Below are positions 52,471-59,774 of a DNA stretch of 64,000 bases, piece by piece (the first letter of the stretch is position 1; each line of letters begins with the position of its first letter). Location of the stretch: positions 6,386,001 through 6,450,000 of the forward strand of contig NZ_CP150302.1 in NCBI RefSeq assembly GCF_038051945.1, read 5' to 3'. Source of the stretch: Paenibacillus sp. FSL H3-0469. GTDB taxonomy: Bacteria > Bacillota > Bacilli > Paenibacillales > Paenibacillaceae. The notes under the pieces were generated by a model. That model was not told where the DNA came from and did not search any database. It worked only from the letters and a program-made list of their open reading frames with translations. The position numbers and the translations under genes are program-made.

Positions 52471-53859
52471 ATGAATAACGGACATATTACAGTGCCGCAG
52501 GCAGAGGTGCCGGTCTCCCGCGAGGTGGATGTGCTGGTCATCGGCGGCGGAGCGGCAGGGATTGCGGCTGCCATCTCCGCTGCCGAAGGCGGGGCAAATA
52601 CGATGATCGTGGAGCAGCGCGGGTATCTGGGCGGAATGGGCACCGTGGCGCTGGTGCCTGCCTTCTGTCCCTACACGGACAAGGTTAAGCCGATTATCCG
52701 CGGCCTTGGCTTGAAGCTGATGGAGCGGATGAAGCAGGCTTGTGATCCGGGGTACCAGGAGGAATACCGCGAGCAGCTCGACTGGGTGCCGATTGATCCT
52801 GAGGTGTTGAAGCGTGTCTATGACAGCGCTGTGCTGGAGAGTGGTGTGACGCCGCTGTTCCACACCTTTGTCTACGATGTGGTGCGGTCTGCGGACGGCC
52901 AGACAATAGAGGGTGTAATAATTGTCAATAAATCCGGGAGGTCCTTCATCCGCTGCCGTTATATCATTGACTGCACCGGCGACGGCGATATTGCTGCCCT
53001 GTCGGGCGTGCCGTTTCAGAAGGGCGGCGATGAAGGGGAGCTTCAGCCGGGCAGCATGTGTTATCTGCTGGCGAATGTAGACCGTCCAAGCTTCAGCCGC
53101 TTCCTGGCGGAAACCGGAGATACTAGTCAATTGCACCGGACCGTGGAGCAGGCCATCCAGGAAGGGGCGCTGCCGGAAGGGCGCAAATCCATCTCCGGCC
53201 TGGCCTGGGTGAGCGATCAGCTGGTCGGCGTGAACTTCGGCCATGTGTTCGGGGTGGACGGCACGAAGGCTGAGGATCTTACGCGCGGAGCCATTGAAGG
53301 CCGCCGGACGGTGCTGCGGCAGCTTGAATTCTTCCGCAAGTATGTGCCCGGCTTCGAACAGGCACATCTGGTGGCAAGCGGAGAGCAGCTTGGGATCAGA
53401 GAGACGCGGCGCATTCAGGGCGATTATACGCTGACTGTGGACGACTTCGTGGCAGCGCGTTCATTCCCTGACGATATCGCCCGCAATGCCTACTACATTG
53501 ACATCCATCTGGCGACCAGCAAAAGCGATATGACCTTCAATCATCTGCCGCCGGGCGTCTCCCACGGGGTGCCTTACCGGGTGATGCTTCCGGTAGGCAT
53601 CCGCAATCTGTGGGTGGCGGGACGTTCTGTGTCCTCGGACCGGGCGGTGCAAGGCTCCCTGCGTGTCATGCCGAATTGTTTCTCGATGGGCCAGGCCTGC
53701 GGCACGGCAGCAACGCTTGCGCTCCGGGACGGGGCGGATTCCCGCAGCATCTCGGTTCCTGAGCTGCAGCAGCGCCTGCTGGAGCAGGACGTGTGGCTCG
53801 GGGAGAATTTCGTTCCGGGGGCAGCGGGGCAGGATGCGGAAGCGGGGCAGGCGGAGTGA
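52471..53859 (+). CDS. FAD-dependent oxidoreductase (FAD_oxidored family)
   Basis: This 462-residue flavoprotein begins with the Rossmann motif VLVIGGGAAGIAAAISA, then VEQRGYLGGMG; DCTGDGDIAALSGVPF and SSDRAVQGSLRVMPNC are later family segments. ATG 52471 behind TTAGGAGGATAACG is chosen. The C-terminal ~16 residues are low-complexity (AAGQDAEAGQAE). Its stop overlaps the next gene's GTG start. This is a second flavoprotein of the same broad family as that at 45.97-47.47 kb. Its role in the sugar pathway is unknown. Confidence 0.82.
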   Translation: MNNGHITVPQAEVPVSREVDVLVIGGGAAGIAAAISAAEGGANTMIVEQRGYLGGMGTVALVPAFCPYTDKVKPIIRGLGLKLMERMKQACDPGYQEEYREQLDWVPIDPEVLKRVYDSAVLESGVTPLFHTFVYDVVRSADGQTIEGVIIVNKSGRSFIRCRYIIDCTGDGDIAALSGVPFQKGGDEGELQPGSMCYLLANVDRPSFSRFLAETGDTSQLHRTVEQAIQEGALPEGRKSISGLAWVSDQLVGVNFGHVFGVDGTKAEDLTRGAIEGRRTVLRQLEFFRKYVPGFEQAHLVASGEQLGIRETRRIQGDYTLTVDDFVAARSFPDDIARNAYYIDIHLATSKSDMTFNHLPPGVSHGVPYRVMLPVGIRNLWVAGRSVSSDRAVQGSLRVMPNCFSMGQACGTAATLALRDGADSRSISVPELQQRLLEQDVWLGENFVPGAAGQDAEAGQAE

Positions 53860-54974
53860 AGAACGAGAACAGCGTTAAGAACGTGGAGAACGAGAAGAGC
53901 GTGAAGAATGTGAACAACGAGAAGAGCGCGGAGAGCGAGAAGAGCGAGAAGAATGAGAAGCGCTTGAACAACCTGAGGCACCTTCCTGTGCAGGAGGCGT
54001 GGTTTCACGGGGCGGTCTCGCTGGAGCAGCGGCAGGAGGGCATCAAGCCCTGGCGGATTCCCTTCCGGGATTATGATCTGTACCCGCCGGATGGGATCGG
54101 CGGCAAGGCGGAGATCTGCTCCGGTATCCGGCTGCGGTTGTCCACCGGATCGGAAACCCTCCTTCTCCGGTTTGAACCGCTTGCGGAGGACGCTTCGCTG
54201 GATTGTGTGGCTGACGGCAGTCTGGTCCAGACGCTTCGGCTTGCTGCGGAGGCTGGGGAGGCCTGCTTTACCGGGCTTCCCCCAGGAGTGAAGGAGCTGG
54301 AGATCTATCTGCCGCAGAATACCGGTGTGAAGATCAGCGGTCTTGCCATCGATGATAATGCTGTCGCGGAGCCGCTGGCGGACACGCGTCCCCGCTGGGT
54401 GACGTATGGAAGCTCGATCACCCAGTGTGTGGCGGCTTCTAGCCCGTCGCGTACCTGGCCGGTGATCGCCGCCGGGGAGATCGGCTATCACTTGACCAAT
54501 CTCGGCTTCTCCGGCAACTGCCTGATGGAGCCGATGATAGGCCGCCTGATCCGGGATCTGCCGGCTGACCTGATTACCTTGTGCGTCGGCGTGAATATCT
54601 ATGGCGCAGCTTCTTCCAGCCCGCGGATGTTCAAACCCCTGCTGATCGGTCTGTTGGAGACTATCCGGGAGAAACATACTAAGACACCGCTGGTTGTGAT
54701 CTCGCCGATCTACGGAACGGAGCGTGAGACAGAGGAGAATCCGCTTGGCTTCACCCTGCCGCTGATGCGCCGGGAGATCGCGGATACAGTGAAGCTGCTG
54801 CAGGCGCGGGGCGACCGCCATCTGCATTACCTGGATGGTCTGGAGTGGTTCGGTCCTGCAGACGGGAACCTGCTGACCGATGGTCTGCACCCTGGTCCCG
54901 AAGGCTATGAGCTGCTCGGCAGCCGCTTCGGCAGCAGACTGGCGGCTGCGCTTCGGGAAGAAATGCTGCATTAG
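53856..54974 (+). CDS. SGNH/GDSL-type esterase with repetitive N-terminus
   Basis: The 372-residue protein has a Lys/Glu/Asn/Ser repeat segment (about 1-38), a beta-rich N-terminal domain containing PFRDYDLYPP (resembling GxDLY domains) and an SGNH hydrolase domain. The likely nucleophile is Ser187 in YGSSITQC; Asn in GFSGNCLM and the Asp342-x-x-His345 pair (DGLHPGPEGY) complete the site. GTG 53856 overlaps the upstream stop (GTGA); a later start that skips the repeat is possible. There is no signal peptide. It may remove acetyl or similar ester groups from imported sugar. Confidence 0.78.
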   Translation: MKNENSVKNVENEKSVKNVNNEKSAESEKSEKNEKRLNNLRHLPVQEAWFHGAVSLEQRQEGIKPWRIPFRDYDLYPPDGIGGKAEICSGIRLRLSTGSETLLLRFEPLAEDASLDCVADGSLVQTLRLAAEAGEACFTGLPPGVKELEIYLPQNTGVKISGLAIDDNAVAEPLADTRPRWVTYGSSITQCVAASSPSRTWPVIAAGEIGYHLTNLGFSGNCLMEPMIGRLIRDLPADLITLCVGVNIYGAASSSPRMFKPLLIGLLETIREKHTKTPLVVISPIYGTERETEENPLGFTLPLMRREIADTVKLLQARGDRHLHYLDGLEWFGPADGNLLTDGLHPGPEGYELLGSRFGSRLAAALREEMLH

Positions 54975-55030
54975 TACAGCATCAAACCTAAAGTATGGTT
55001 GGGCGCGATGAGGACTGAATTGGGACAAAT

Positions 55031-55052
55031 TGTATGTGAAAAACCGAATACA
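55031..55052. repeat. Single dispersed copy of the class A hairpin element
   Basis: TGTATGTG, centre AAAAAC and CGAATACA, followed by ATGTGCC, match the unit of the 25 kb and 40 kb arrays in order and spacing. It lies between the SGNH esterase and GH130-type genes, which run in the same direction. Confidence 0.8.
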
Positions 55053-55206
55053 ATGTGCCTGCGCGAAGATATCAGACCCAAAGCTGAAAATTGAAAGATT
55101 TCACGTGAAAATCATATAGCTTAACTATGCATTATGATGCATAATAGGGTTGCAAAGACACTGGTTACGCTTTCATCTATCAAAATTACAAAGGAGAACA
55201 TGCACA

Positions 55207-56214
55207 ATGAACGATCTGGCAACAGGAACGCTGACTTCAAGTCCGGTGATGGTCCGGCACCCGCTTAACCCGATTCTGAAGCCTTCTGATGTACCCTATG
55301 GACCGGCCATGGTATTCAACGCCGGGGTGACGAAATTTAAGGGCAGATATGTCATGGTGTTCCGCAATGATTACGGGGATGAGAGCAAGGGGATCGTGGC
55401 TCCCCATCATACGACCAATTTGGGCCTTGCCTTCAGCGATGACGGCGTCCATTGGGAGGTACAGCCGGAGCCTTGCTGGTCCTGGCATGATGAAGAGGTG
55501 GTCCGGGTATATGATCCGCGCCTGAGCGTGATCGGTGACCGCTGTTATATGTGCTTCGCAGTCGATACGCGTCACGGGCTGCGCGGAGGGATCGCTGTTA
55601 CTGATGATTTCCGTTCGTTTGAAGTGCTTAGCCTGTCGCTGCCGGATAACCGCAATATGGTACTCTTCCCGGAGATGATCGGAGGCAAGTATGTAAGGCT
55701 GGAGCGTCCGCTTCCGGTGTATAGCCGGGGCGGACGGGACCGCTTCGATATGTGGATGAGCGATTCCCCCGATCTGAAGTATTGGGGGAACCATAAGCTG
55801 CTGCTGGCCGTGGAGCAGGTGGCGTATGCCAACGATAAGGTTGGTCCCGGTGCGCCGCCAGTGAAGACGGATAAAGGCTGGCTGACCACCTTCCATGCGG
55901 TGGACCTCGACCCTTCCCGGGGCAAAAACGGCTGGGAAGACACCTGGAAAAAGCGTTACACCGCCGGAATTATGCTGCTGGACCTCGAAGATCCCAGCAA
56001 GATTATCGGCCGGGCGGCAGCACCGCTGCTGGTGCCCGAAGCGGTGTATGAAACGGCCGGCGGCTTCCGCAACGATGTGATTTTTCCCGGCGGGATGATC
56101 CTGGAAGACTCGGGCGAGGTCAAAATTTATTACGGTGCAGCCGATACGGTGGAATGTCTGGCGACTGCGCATGTGGATGATCTGCTCCGGCTCTGTCTGG
56201 AACCAGCTCAATAG
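55207..56214 (+). CDS. GH130-like glycosidase or phosphorylase
   Basis: The 335-residue five-bladed beta-propeller protein is of GH130 type. The catalytic acid Asp103 is in RVYDPRLSVIG. Other conserved stretches are RHPLNPILKPSDVP, GRYVMVFRNDYGD and LFPEMIGGKYVRLERP. ATG 55207 follows AAAGGAGAACATGCACA. It shares family with the enzyme at 47.7 kb but differs widely in sequence, so the two probably act on different linkages or steps. It ends the co-directional run, and a repeat array follows. Confidence 0.85.
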   Translation: MNDLATGTLTSSPVMVRHPLNPILKPSDVPYGPAMVFNAGVTKFKGRYVMVFRNDYGDESKGIVAPHHTTNLGLAFSDDGVHWEVQPEPCWSWHDEEVVRVYDPRLSVIGDRCYMCFAVDTRHGLRGGIAVTDDFRSFEVLSLSLPDNRNMVLFPEMIGGKYVRLERPLPVYSRGGRDRFDMWMSDSPDLKYWGNHKLLLAVEQVAYANDKVGPGAPPVKTDKGWLTTFHAVDLDPSRGKNGWEDTWKKRYTAGIMLLDLEDPSKIIGRAAAPLLVPEAVYETAGGFRNDVIFPGGMILEDSGEVKIYYGAADTVECLATAHVDDLLRLCLEPAQ

Positions 56215-56254
56215 CCCTCAATAGCAGCGACCGTGGGGAGATTATGCATAAAGT

Positions 56255-56430
56255 GCAACAATACAGCTCAATAGGAGCGGCCATCGCATAAATCCTGCAT
56301 AAATTGCAACAATACAGCTCCAATTAGCACCAATTCGCCGGAATTCCTGCAAAAGTTGCAACAATAGCTCCACAGCCACTAACCAATGTAGAGAAATCCT
56401 GCAAAAGGTGCAACAATGCCGGAGCCATCC
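56255..56430. repeat. Tandem array, four units with 51-52 bp period (class B element, inverted)
   Basis: GCAACA occurs at 56255, 56306, 56358 and 56410. Each unit reads AATCCTGCAnAAnnTGCAACAAT, the reverse complement of the 31.66-31.88 kb unit, followed by a more variable part with GCTCC. It fills the gap between convergent GH130-type and ROK genes. Confidence 0.88.
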
Positions 56431-56460
56431 AGCAACCGAAAGCAGGCGCAGAGGGGGAAT

Positions 56461-56582
56461 GAGGTGTACAAATCCTGTACAAATACACCTGATTCGGCCA
56501 AAAGGGGTACTGGGCGGAAACGAGGTGTACAAATGCACCAGGTTCAGCCTAAAGCGGGGGCAGGGTGAAATTCAGGTACACC
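56461..56582. repeat. Two copies of a 61 bp unit with AGGTGTA/TACACCT palindromes
   Basis: GAGGTGTACAAAT begins at 56461 and 56522. In the first copy AGGTGTA pairs with TACACCT 22 bases later. A further CAGGTACACC lies near 56571. The second copy is diverged after 30 bases. It is next to the class B array and runs to the ROK stop codon. Confidence 0.7.
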
Positions 56583-56584
56583 CG

Positions 56585-57784
56585 TCAGCTCGTTAGCTGG
56601 TGCAGCACCAGCGCGCATGCGCCTGTTGCAACTGCGCGCTCGCCCAGGCTGCTCCGGGTGAAGCGGACGTTATACTGTCCGCGGTAATAGGTCCGCTCCA
56701 GCGCGATCCGCGTGGCGGTCTCGTAGAAATCTGCCGCGAGGAATAGCGGGCCGCCAAGAATGACCTCCTCCGGGTGGAGGATATTAATCAGGTTCGCCAG
56801 CCCGGTGCCGCAGGCTGCCGCCATCTCATCAAATAACCGGACCATCACTGGATCGCGCTCCTGGAGCGCTTCCAGCAGATGGCTGAATTCCAAAGCCTCC
56901 GCATGCTCTGCCAGAGCACGGAGGCTTATGTTGCTGTCCAGCCGCCAAGCCTCGCGGGCCTGCCCCTCCAGCGTCCGGACCGACACATAGCTCTCCCAGG
57001 CTCCGGCGTTGCCGCCGGGAATCAGCGGCGGCACTCCCGTGCGGTCAATGATCATCTGCCCGACCGCACCTTCGGTATCGGACATGCCATAGAGCAGCCG
57101 CCCGTCGTTCATAATGGCTGAGCGCAGGCCGATCCCGGCATGAAGGTAGAGCAGGTGATGCTGCATCCGGCTGCGGCTGGCCCAGTATTCGCCAAGCAGT
57201 GCTGTATTGGCTCCGTTATCTAGGCACACCGGCACCTGAAGCCGCTGCTCAAGCTGCTCCTTGATGTGAACCTGCGACCAGCCCGGCGCGGGGAACCGGG
57301 CCGGGTTCAGGATGACTCCGGCTGTGCGGTCCAGCGGGCCGACCGCACCGATGCCCAGTCCCGCTACCCGGCTGAAGCTGAGCGAGGCGGCTTCAAGCAG
57401 CCGCTGAGCCTGCTCCTCAAGGGAAGCCATAAGGTACCCGGGGGTAAGCCCTGCATCCATGCTCCAGGTGTATTCACCAAGCAGCTGCAGATGGAAGTCC
57501 GTCAGTACAAGCTTCGCATGGGTACGGGAGATCTCCAGTCCAAGCAGATAAGCATAAGATGGATTCGTCTCATAGAGGGTAGGGCGGCGTCCTCCCGTGG
57601 ATTCGCCGAAGCCGGCTTCCAGCAGCAGCCCCGGAGCAAGCAGCTCCTCCAGGATACGGGTCAGGGTGCTGATCGTCAGGCCGCTCTCCTCCAGAAGTGT
57701 CTGCTTGGAGACGGTCCCGTGTTTTCTGACCGTGAAATAGATCTCTTTGGCTTTGGGATTGGCGATGATTTGGTGAAGCTGCAC
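56585..57784 (-). CDS. ROK family transcriptional repressor
   Basis: The 399-residue protein has an N-terminal winged HTH (about 15-65; VSKQTLLEESGLTISTLTRI) and a C-terminal ROK domain (about 80-395; GIGAVGPLDRTAGVIL, GGPLFLAADFYETA). The zinc motif CGxxGC is replaced by GGNAGA, and the sugar-kinase catalytic NDAN is changed to NGAN, so it should bind sugar but not phosphorylate it. GTG 57784 follows AGGAGAGG. It is convergent with the second GH130-type gene and is a likely repressor of the adjacent sugar locus. Confidence 0.85.
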   Translation of the reverse strand: MQLHQIIANPKAKEIYFTVRKHGTVSKQTLLEESGLTISTLTRILEELLAPGLLLEAGFGESTGGRRPTLYETNPSYAYLLGLEISRTHAKLVLTDFHLQLLGEYTWSMDAGLTPGYLMASLEEQAQRLLEAASLSFSRVAGLGIGAVGPLDRTAGVILNPARFPAPGWSQVHIKEQLEQRLQVPVCLDNGANTALLGEYWASRSRMQHHLLYLHAGIGLRSAIMNDGRLLYGMSDTEGAVGQMIIDRTGVPPLIPGGNAGAWESYVSVRTLEGQAREAWRLDSNISLRALAEHAEALEFSHLLEALQERDPVMVRLFDEMAAACGTGLANLINILHPEEVILGGPLFLAADFYETATRIALERTYYRGQYNVRFTRSSLGERAVATGACALVLHQLTS

Positions 57785-57893
57785 AGGTCGGTCCTCTCCT
57801 TATCCAAGTACTCAATTTACTTTTACAATGACATAAATAGGAGATGGCCGCAACTGGCAGCAGGAGAGCACAAGCTTACAGGGCTTCATTCGT

Positions 57894-58019
57894 CTATAGC
57901 GGCAGGTCGCGCCGTCTGAAGAGCTGGATGCCTAGAAGGAAACAAGCCAGTCCGTTCAGCAGCAGTATGGAGGTTGCCTCTGCCCATGCTGCTTTGAGTT
58001 CCGGTAGGAAATGAGGCAG
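57894..58019 (-). pseudogene. C-terminal remnant of an ABC-type permease
   Basis: The last ~40 codons before TAG (57894-57896) read like a permease end: LPELKAAWAEATSILLLNGL, then one hydrophobic helix and QLFRRRDLPL. Upstream of about 58010 the sequence becomes the coding strand of a different gene fragment, so the body and 5' end are missing. The family guess is from the C-terminal pattern only. Confidence 0.5.
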
Positions 58020-58382
58020 CAAAAATCGCTGAAGGAACTGATCGCCTATTGTATCTATAAGGAGAAAGAGACCGATTCGCACCTGCCGCCGGCGGTGATC
58101 AAGGAGATTATGGTCGATAATCAGGAGATGTATCAGTATATTCAGCAGCAATACGAAGATCATATTAGGCCGTTAATGGTGCAAATAGTGGAAGAAGGAC
58201 AAGCACGCGGGGAGATTACCGATAAAGTATCGGTGCAGGCAGTGCTGCTGGCCATTCAGATCTATATGAAAAGCTCGGGAGAGATGCTGGACGGTCAGGC
58301 AGCACATGAGGACAGGGAGGCATTCGTGGAGGAGCTGATCCATATTTTCTTCTATGGCTTATGCGGCCGGGAGCCGCAATAG
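58011..58382 (+). pseudogene. C-terminal remnant of a TetR-type regulator
   Basis: The 123-codon frame lacks the N-terminal HTH but matches the helical ligand-binding half of TetR regulators: SLKELIAYCIYKEKETD, RPLMVQIVEEGQARGEITD, SVQAVLLAIQIYMKSSGEML and ELIHIFFYGLCGREPQ. No Shine-Dalgarno precedes ATG 58011. It abuts head to head with the permease remnant, as though a deletion removed both 5' ends. The adapter-only product could still be made but would not bind DNA. Confidence 0.6.
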
Positions 58383-58438
58383 ATGCGGCACCGGCAATTG
58401 TCCGTTAGACGGCAGGCTGCATAGCAGGCGCCCGCAGG

Positions 58439-58894
58439 CTAGAGCAGCGCCTTGAAGGAATGGCGGATCACATCGCCGCGGCTGATGATGCCGACCAGCA
58501 CGTGGTTCCGTTCGACGGGAACCTTTTTGATCTGCTTTTTGCCGAGGATGGTAGCGATGGCTTCAATGTCTTCTTCGGCATGCACGGTGATGACCTTCTT
58601 CTTGGCGATAGCCATTACGTTCAGACCCAGCAGCTTCTGCGCCCGTTCCTCGAACAGCTCATTATCCCCGACGAACACATTAATCTGGAAAAAAGAATCC
58701 ACGATCAGATCCTCATGCCTGCCGATATAGCGCATGATATCCCCGTCGCTGAGGTAGGCGACAATCTCGTTCCGGTCATTAACTACGGGCATGCCGCTGA
58801 TCCGGTGGGCAATACATTTCTCAATAAAAGTCCGTACGGTGTCTTCCTGCTTAACCTTGTACACCTGACGGACCATGAATTCATGGGCTTTCAT
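58439..58894 (-). CDS. CBS domain pair protein
   Basis: The 151-residue cytoplasmic protein consists of two CBS domains (about 5-60 and 85-148): EFMVRQVYKVKQEDTVRTFI, GMPVVNDRNEIVAYLSDGDI, then VMAIAKKKVITVHAEEDIEA and VPVERNHVLVGIISRGDVIR. Such stand-alone pairs bind adenine nucleotides and act as sensors. The start follows CAGGGGGAAC. It is divergent from the MarR gene, sharing the control region that holds a 17 bp palindrome. Confidence 0.9.
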   Translation of the reverse strand: MKAHEFMVRQVYKVKQEDTVRTFIEKCIAHRISGMPVVNDRNEIVAYLSDGDIMRYIGRHEDLIVDSFFQINVFVGDNELFEERAQKLLGLNVMAIAKKKVITVHAEEDIEAIATILGKKQIKKVPVERNHVLVGIISRGDVIRHSFKALL

Positions 58895-58932
58895 AACGGT
58901 TCCCCCTGAAAATTAGCTTTTGCAGAAATAAG

Positions 58933-58968
58933 TTGTATCATGAAAGTATATACTTGTATTATACAAGT
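58933..58968. promoter_or_regulatory. Candidate MarR operator in the CBS/MarR divergent region
   Basis: ACTTGTAT-T-ATACAAGT (58952-58968) is a perfect 17 bp palindrome. A related half site TTGTATCAT begins at 58933, 21 bp (two turns) before TTGTATTAT at 58954. Position and shape fit autorepression by the MarR-type product. Confidence 0.7.
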
Positions 58969-59013
58969 GAAAAGAGTAAAGTCAATGAATAAAAGAGAAG
59001 AGGGGCGCCCGGC

Positions 59014-59448
59014 ATGGACAAACATTCAATTGAGACAATAGAGCTGGAAATGGCGGTTCTGTTCCGCCGTCTCACTTCAATTACCACGTTCAAAAAAATC
59101 GGCAATCTGGATCGTGCGGCCTACCTGCTGCTGCATCACATTGAGTCTCGTGAGGGAACTGCCGGGATCAAGGCAATCTCCGATGAGTTTCAGCTGGATA
59201 TTTCTACGGTCAGCCGGCAGGCGGCCTCACTGGAGAGTAAGGGGTTCATCACCCGGGTACCGGACCCTGTGGACGGGCGGGCCTATTCGCTGCAGATTAC
59301 GGAGACGGGCCAAGCGAGTCTGGAGGAGAACCGGCAGGTCCGGCAGGAGATGATCGAACAACTGCTAAAGGGCTGGTCGGAGGAGGAAGGGCATCTGTTC
59401 GGGGAGCTGCTGCAGAAGTTCAATGCAACTTTTCTGGAGGAGGGCTGA
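59014..59448 (+). CDS. MarR family transcriptional regulator
   Basis: The 144-residue winged-helix regulator has its recognition region at about 58-80 (DISTVSRQAASLESKGFITR) and the wing at VPDPVDGRAYSLQITETG. Helices at both ends form the dimer. The start follows GAAGAGGGG. The palindromic operator candidate lies 46 bp upstream. The target beyond its own region is unknown; the CBS gene shares the control region. Confidence 0.9.
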   Translation: MDKHSIETIELEMAVLFRRLTSITTFKKIGNLDRAAYLLLHHIESREGTAGIKAISDEFQLDISTVSRQAASLESKGFITRVPDPVDGRAYSLQITETGQASLEENRQVRQEMIEQLLKGWSEEEGHLFGELLQKFNATFLEEG

Positions 59449-59774
59449 TGGGGCGCGGAGTTTAAATAACCGGGCCAGCGAGAGCGGGAAGGGTGTTCAG
59501 CCTGGGAAGGAAGAAATCTATTGTATTTTATACATTCAGATGATGCAAAAAGGGGCTGTTTCGGCCCACTGTTGTAATTCCTACATTAGATTTCGCAGAA
59601 ACAGCCTGGATCGGCCAGATCTGCTCCATTCTGCTGCAGCAAATACAGCAGAATGTGTTTTAGGAGTATCCTCCCATAAATCCAAGCAAATGCCGGACAG
59701 GATGCATAACAGGGTAAGGGCCGTCCACGGCGTGACTTCACGCTGCGGACGGCCCTTTGCCATACTAGCAGGCT
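59449..59774. other. Convergent gap with inverted repeats, no gene
   Basis: No coding frame is credible. CATTCTGCTG and CAGCAGAATG form a perfect 10 bp stem near 59629-59657, and AGGGGCTGTTTC near 59550 is largely complementary to GAAACAGCCT near 59600. Unlike the four array-filled gaps, no 51 bp periodicity is seen. Confidence 0.6.
59719..59756. terminator. Long terminator-like hairpin beyond the amidase gene
   Basis: GGGCCGTCC-A-CGGCGTGA pairs with TCACGCTG-C-GGACGGCCC through about 17 base pairs with one mismatch, loop CT. It lies 19 bp from the amidase stop and can serve both convergent transcripts. Confidence 0.75.

Noticed and set aside
55163..55176. cre-like TGGTTACGCTTTCA upstream of the second GH130-type gene
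   Set aside because: The right half matches the CcpA consensus but the left half has three mismatches in defined positions; no promoter boxes are placed around it.
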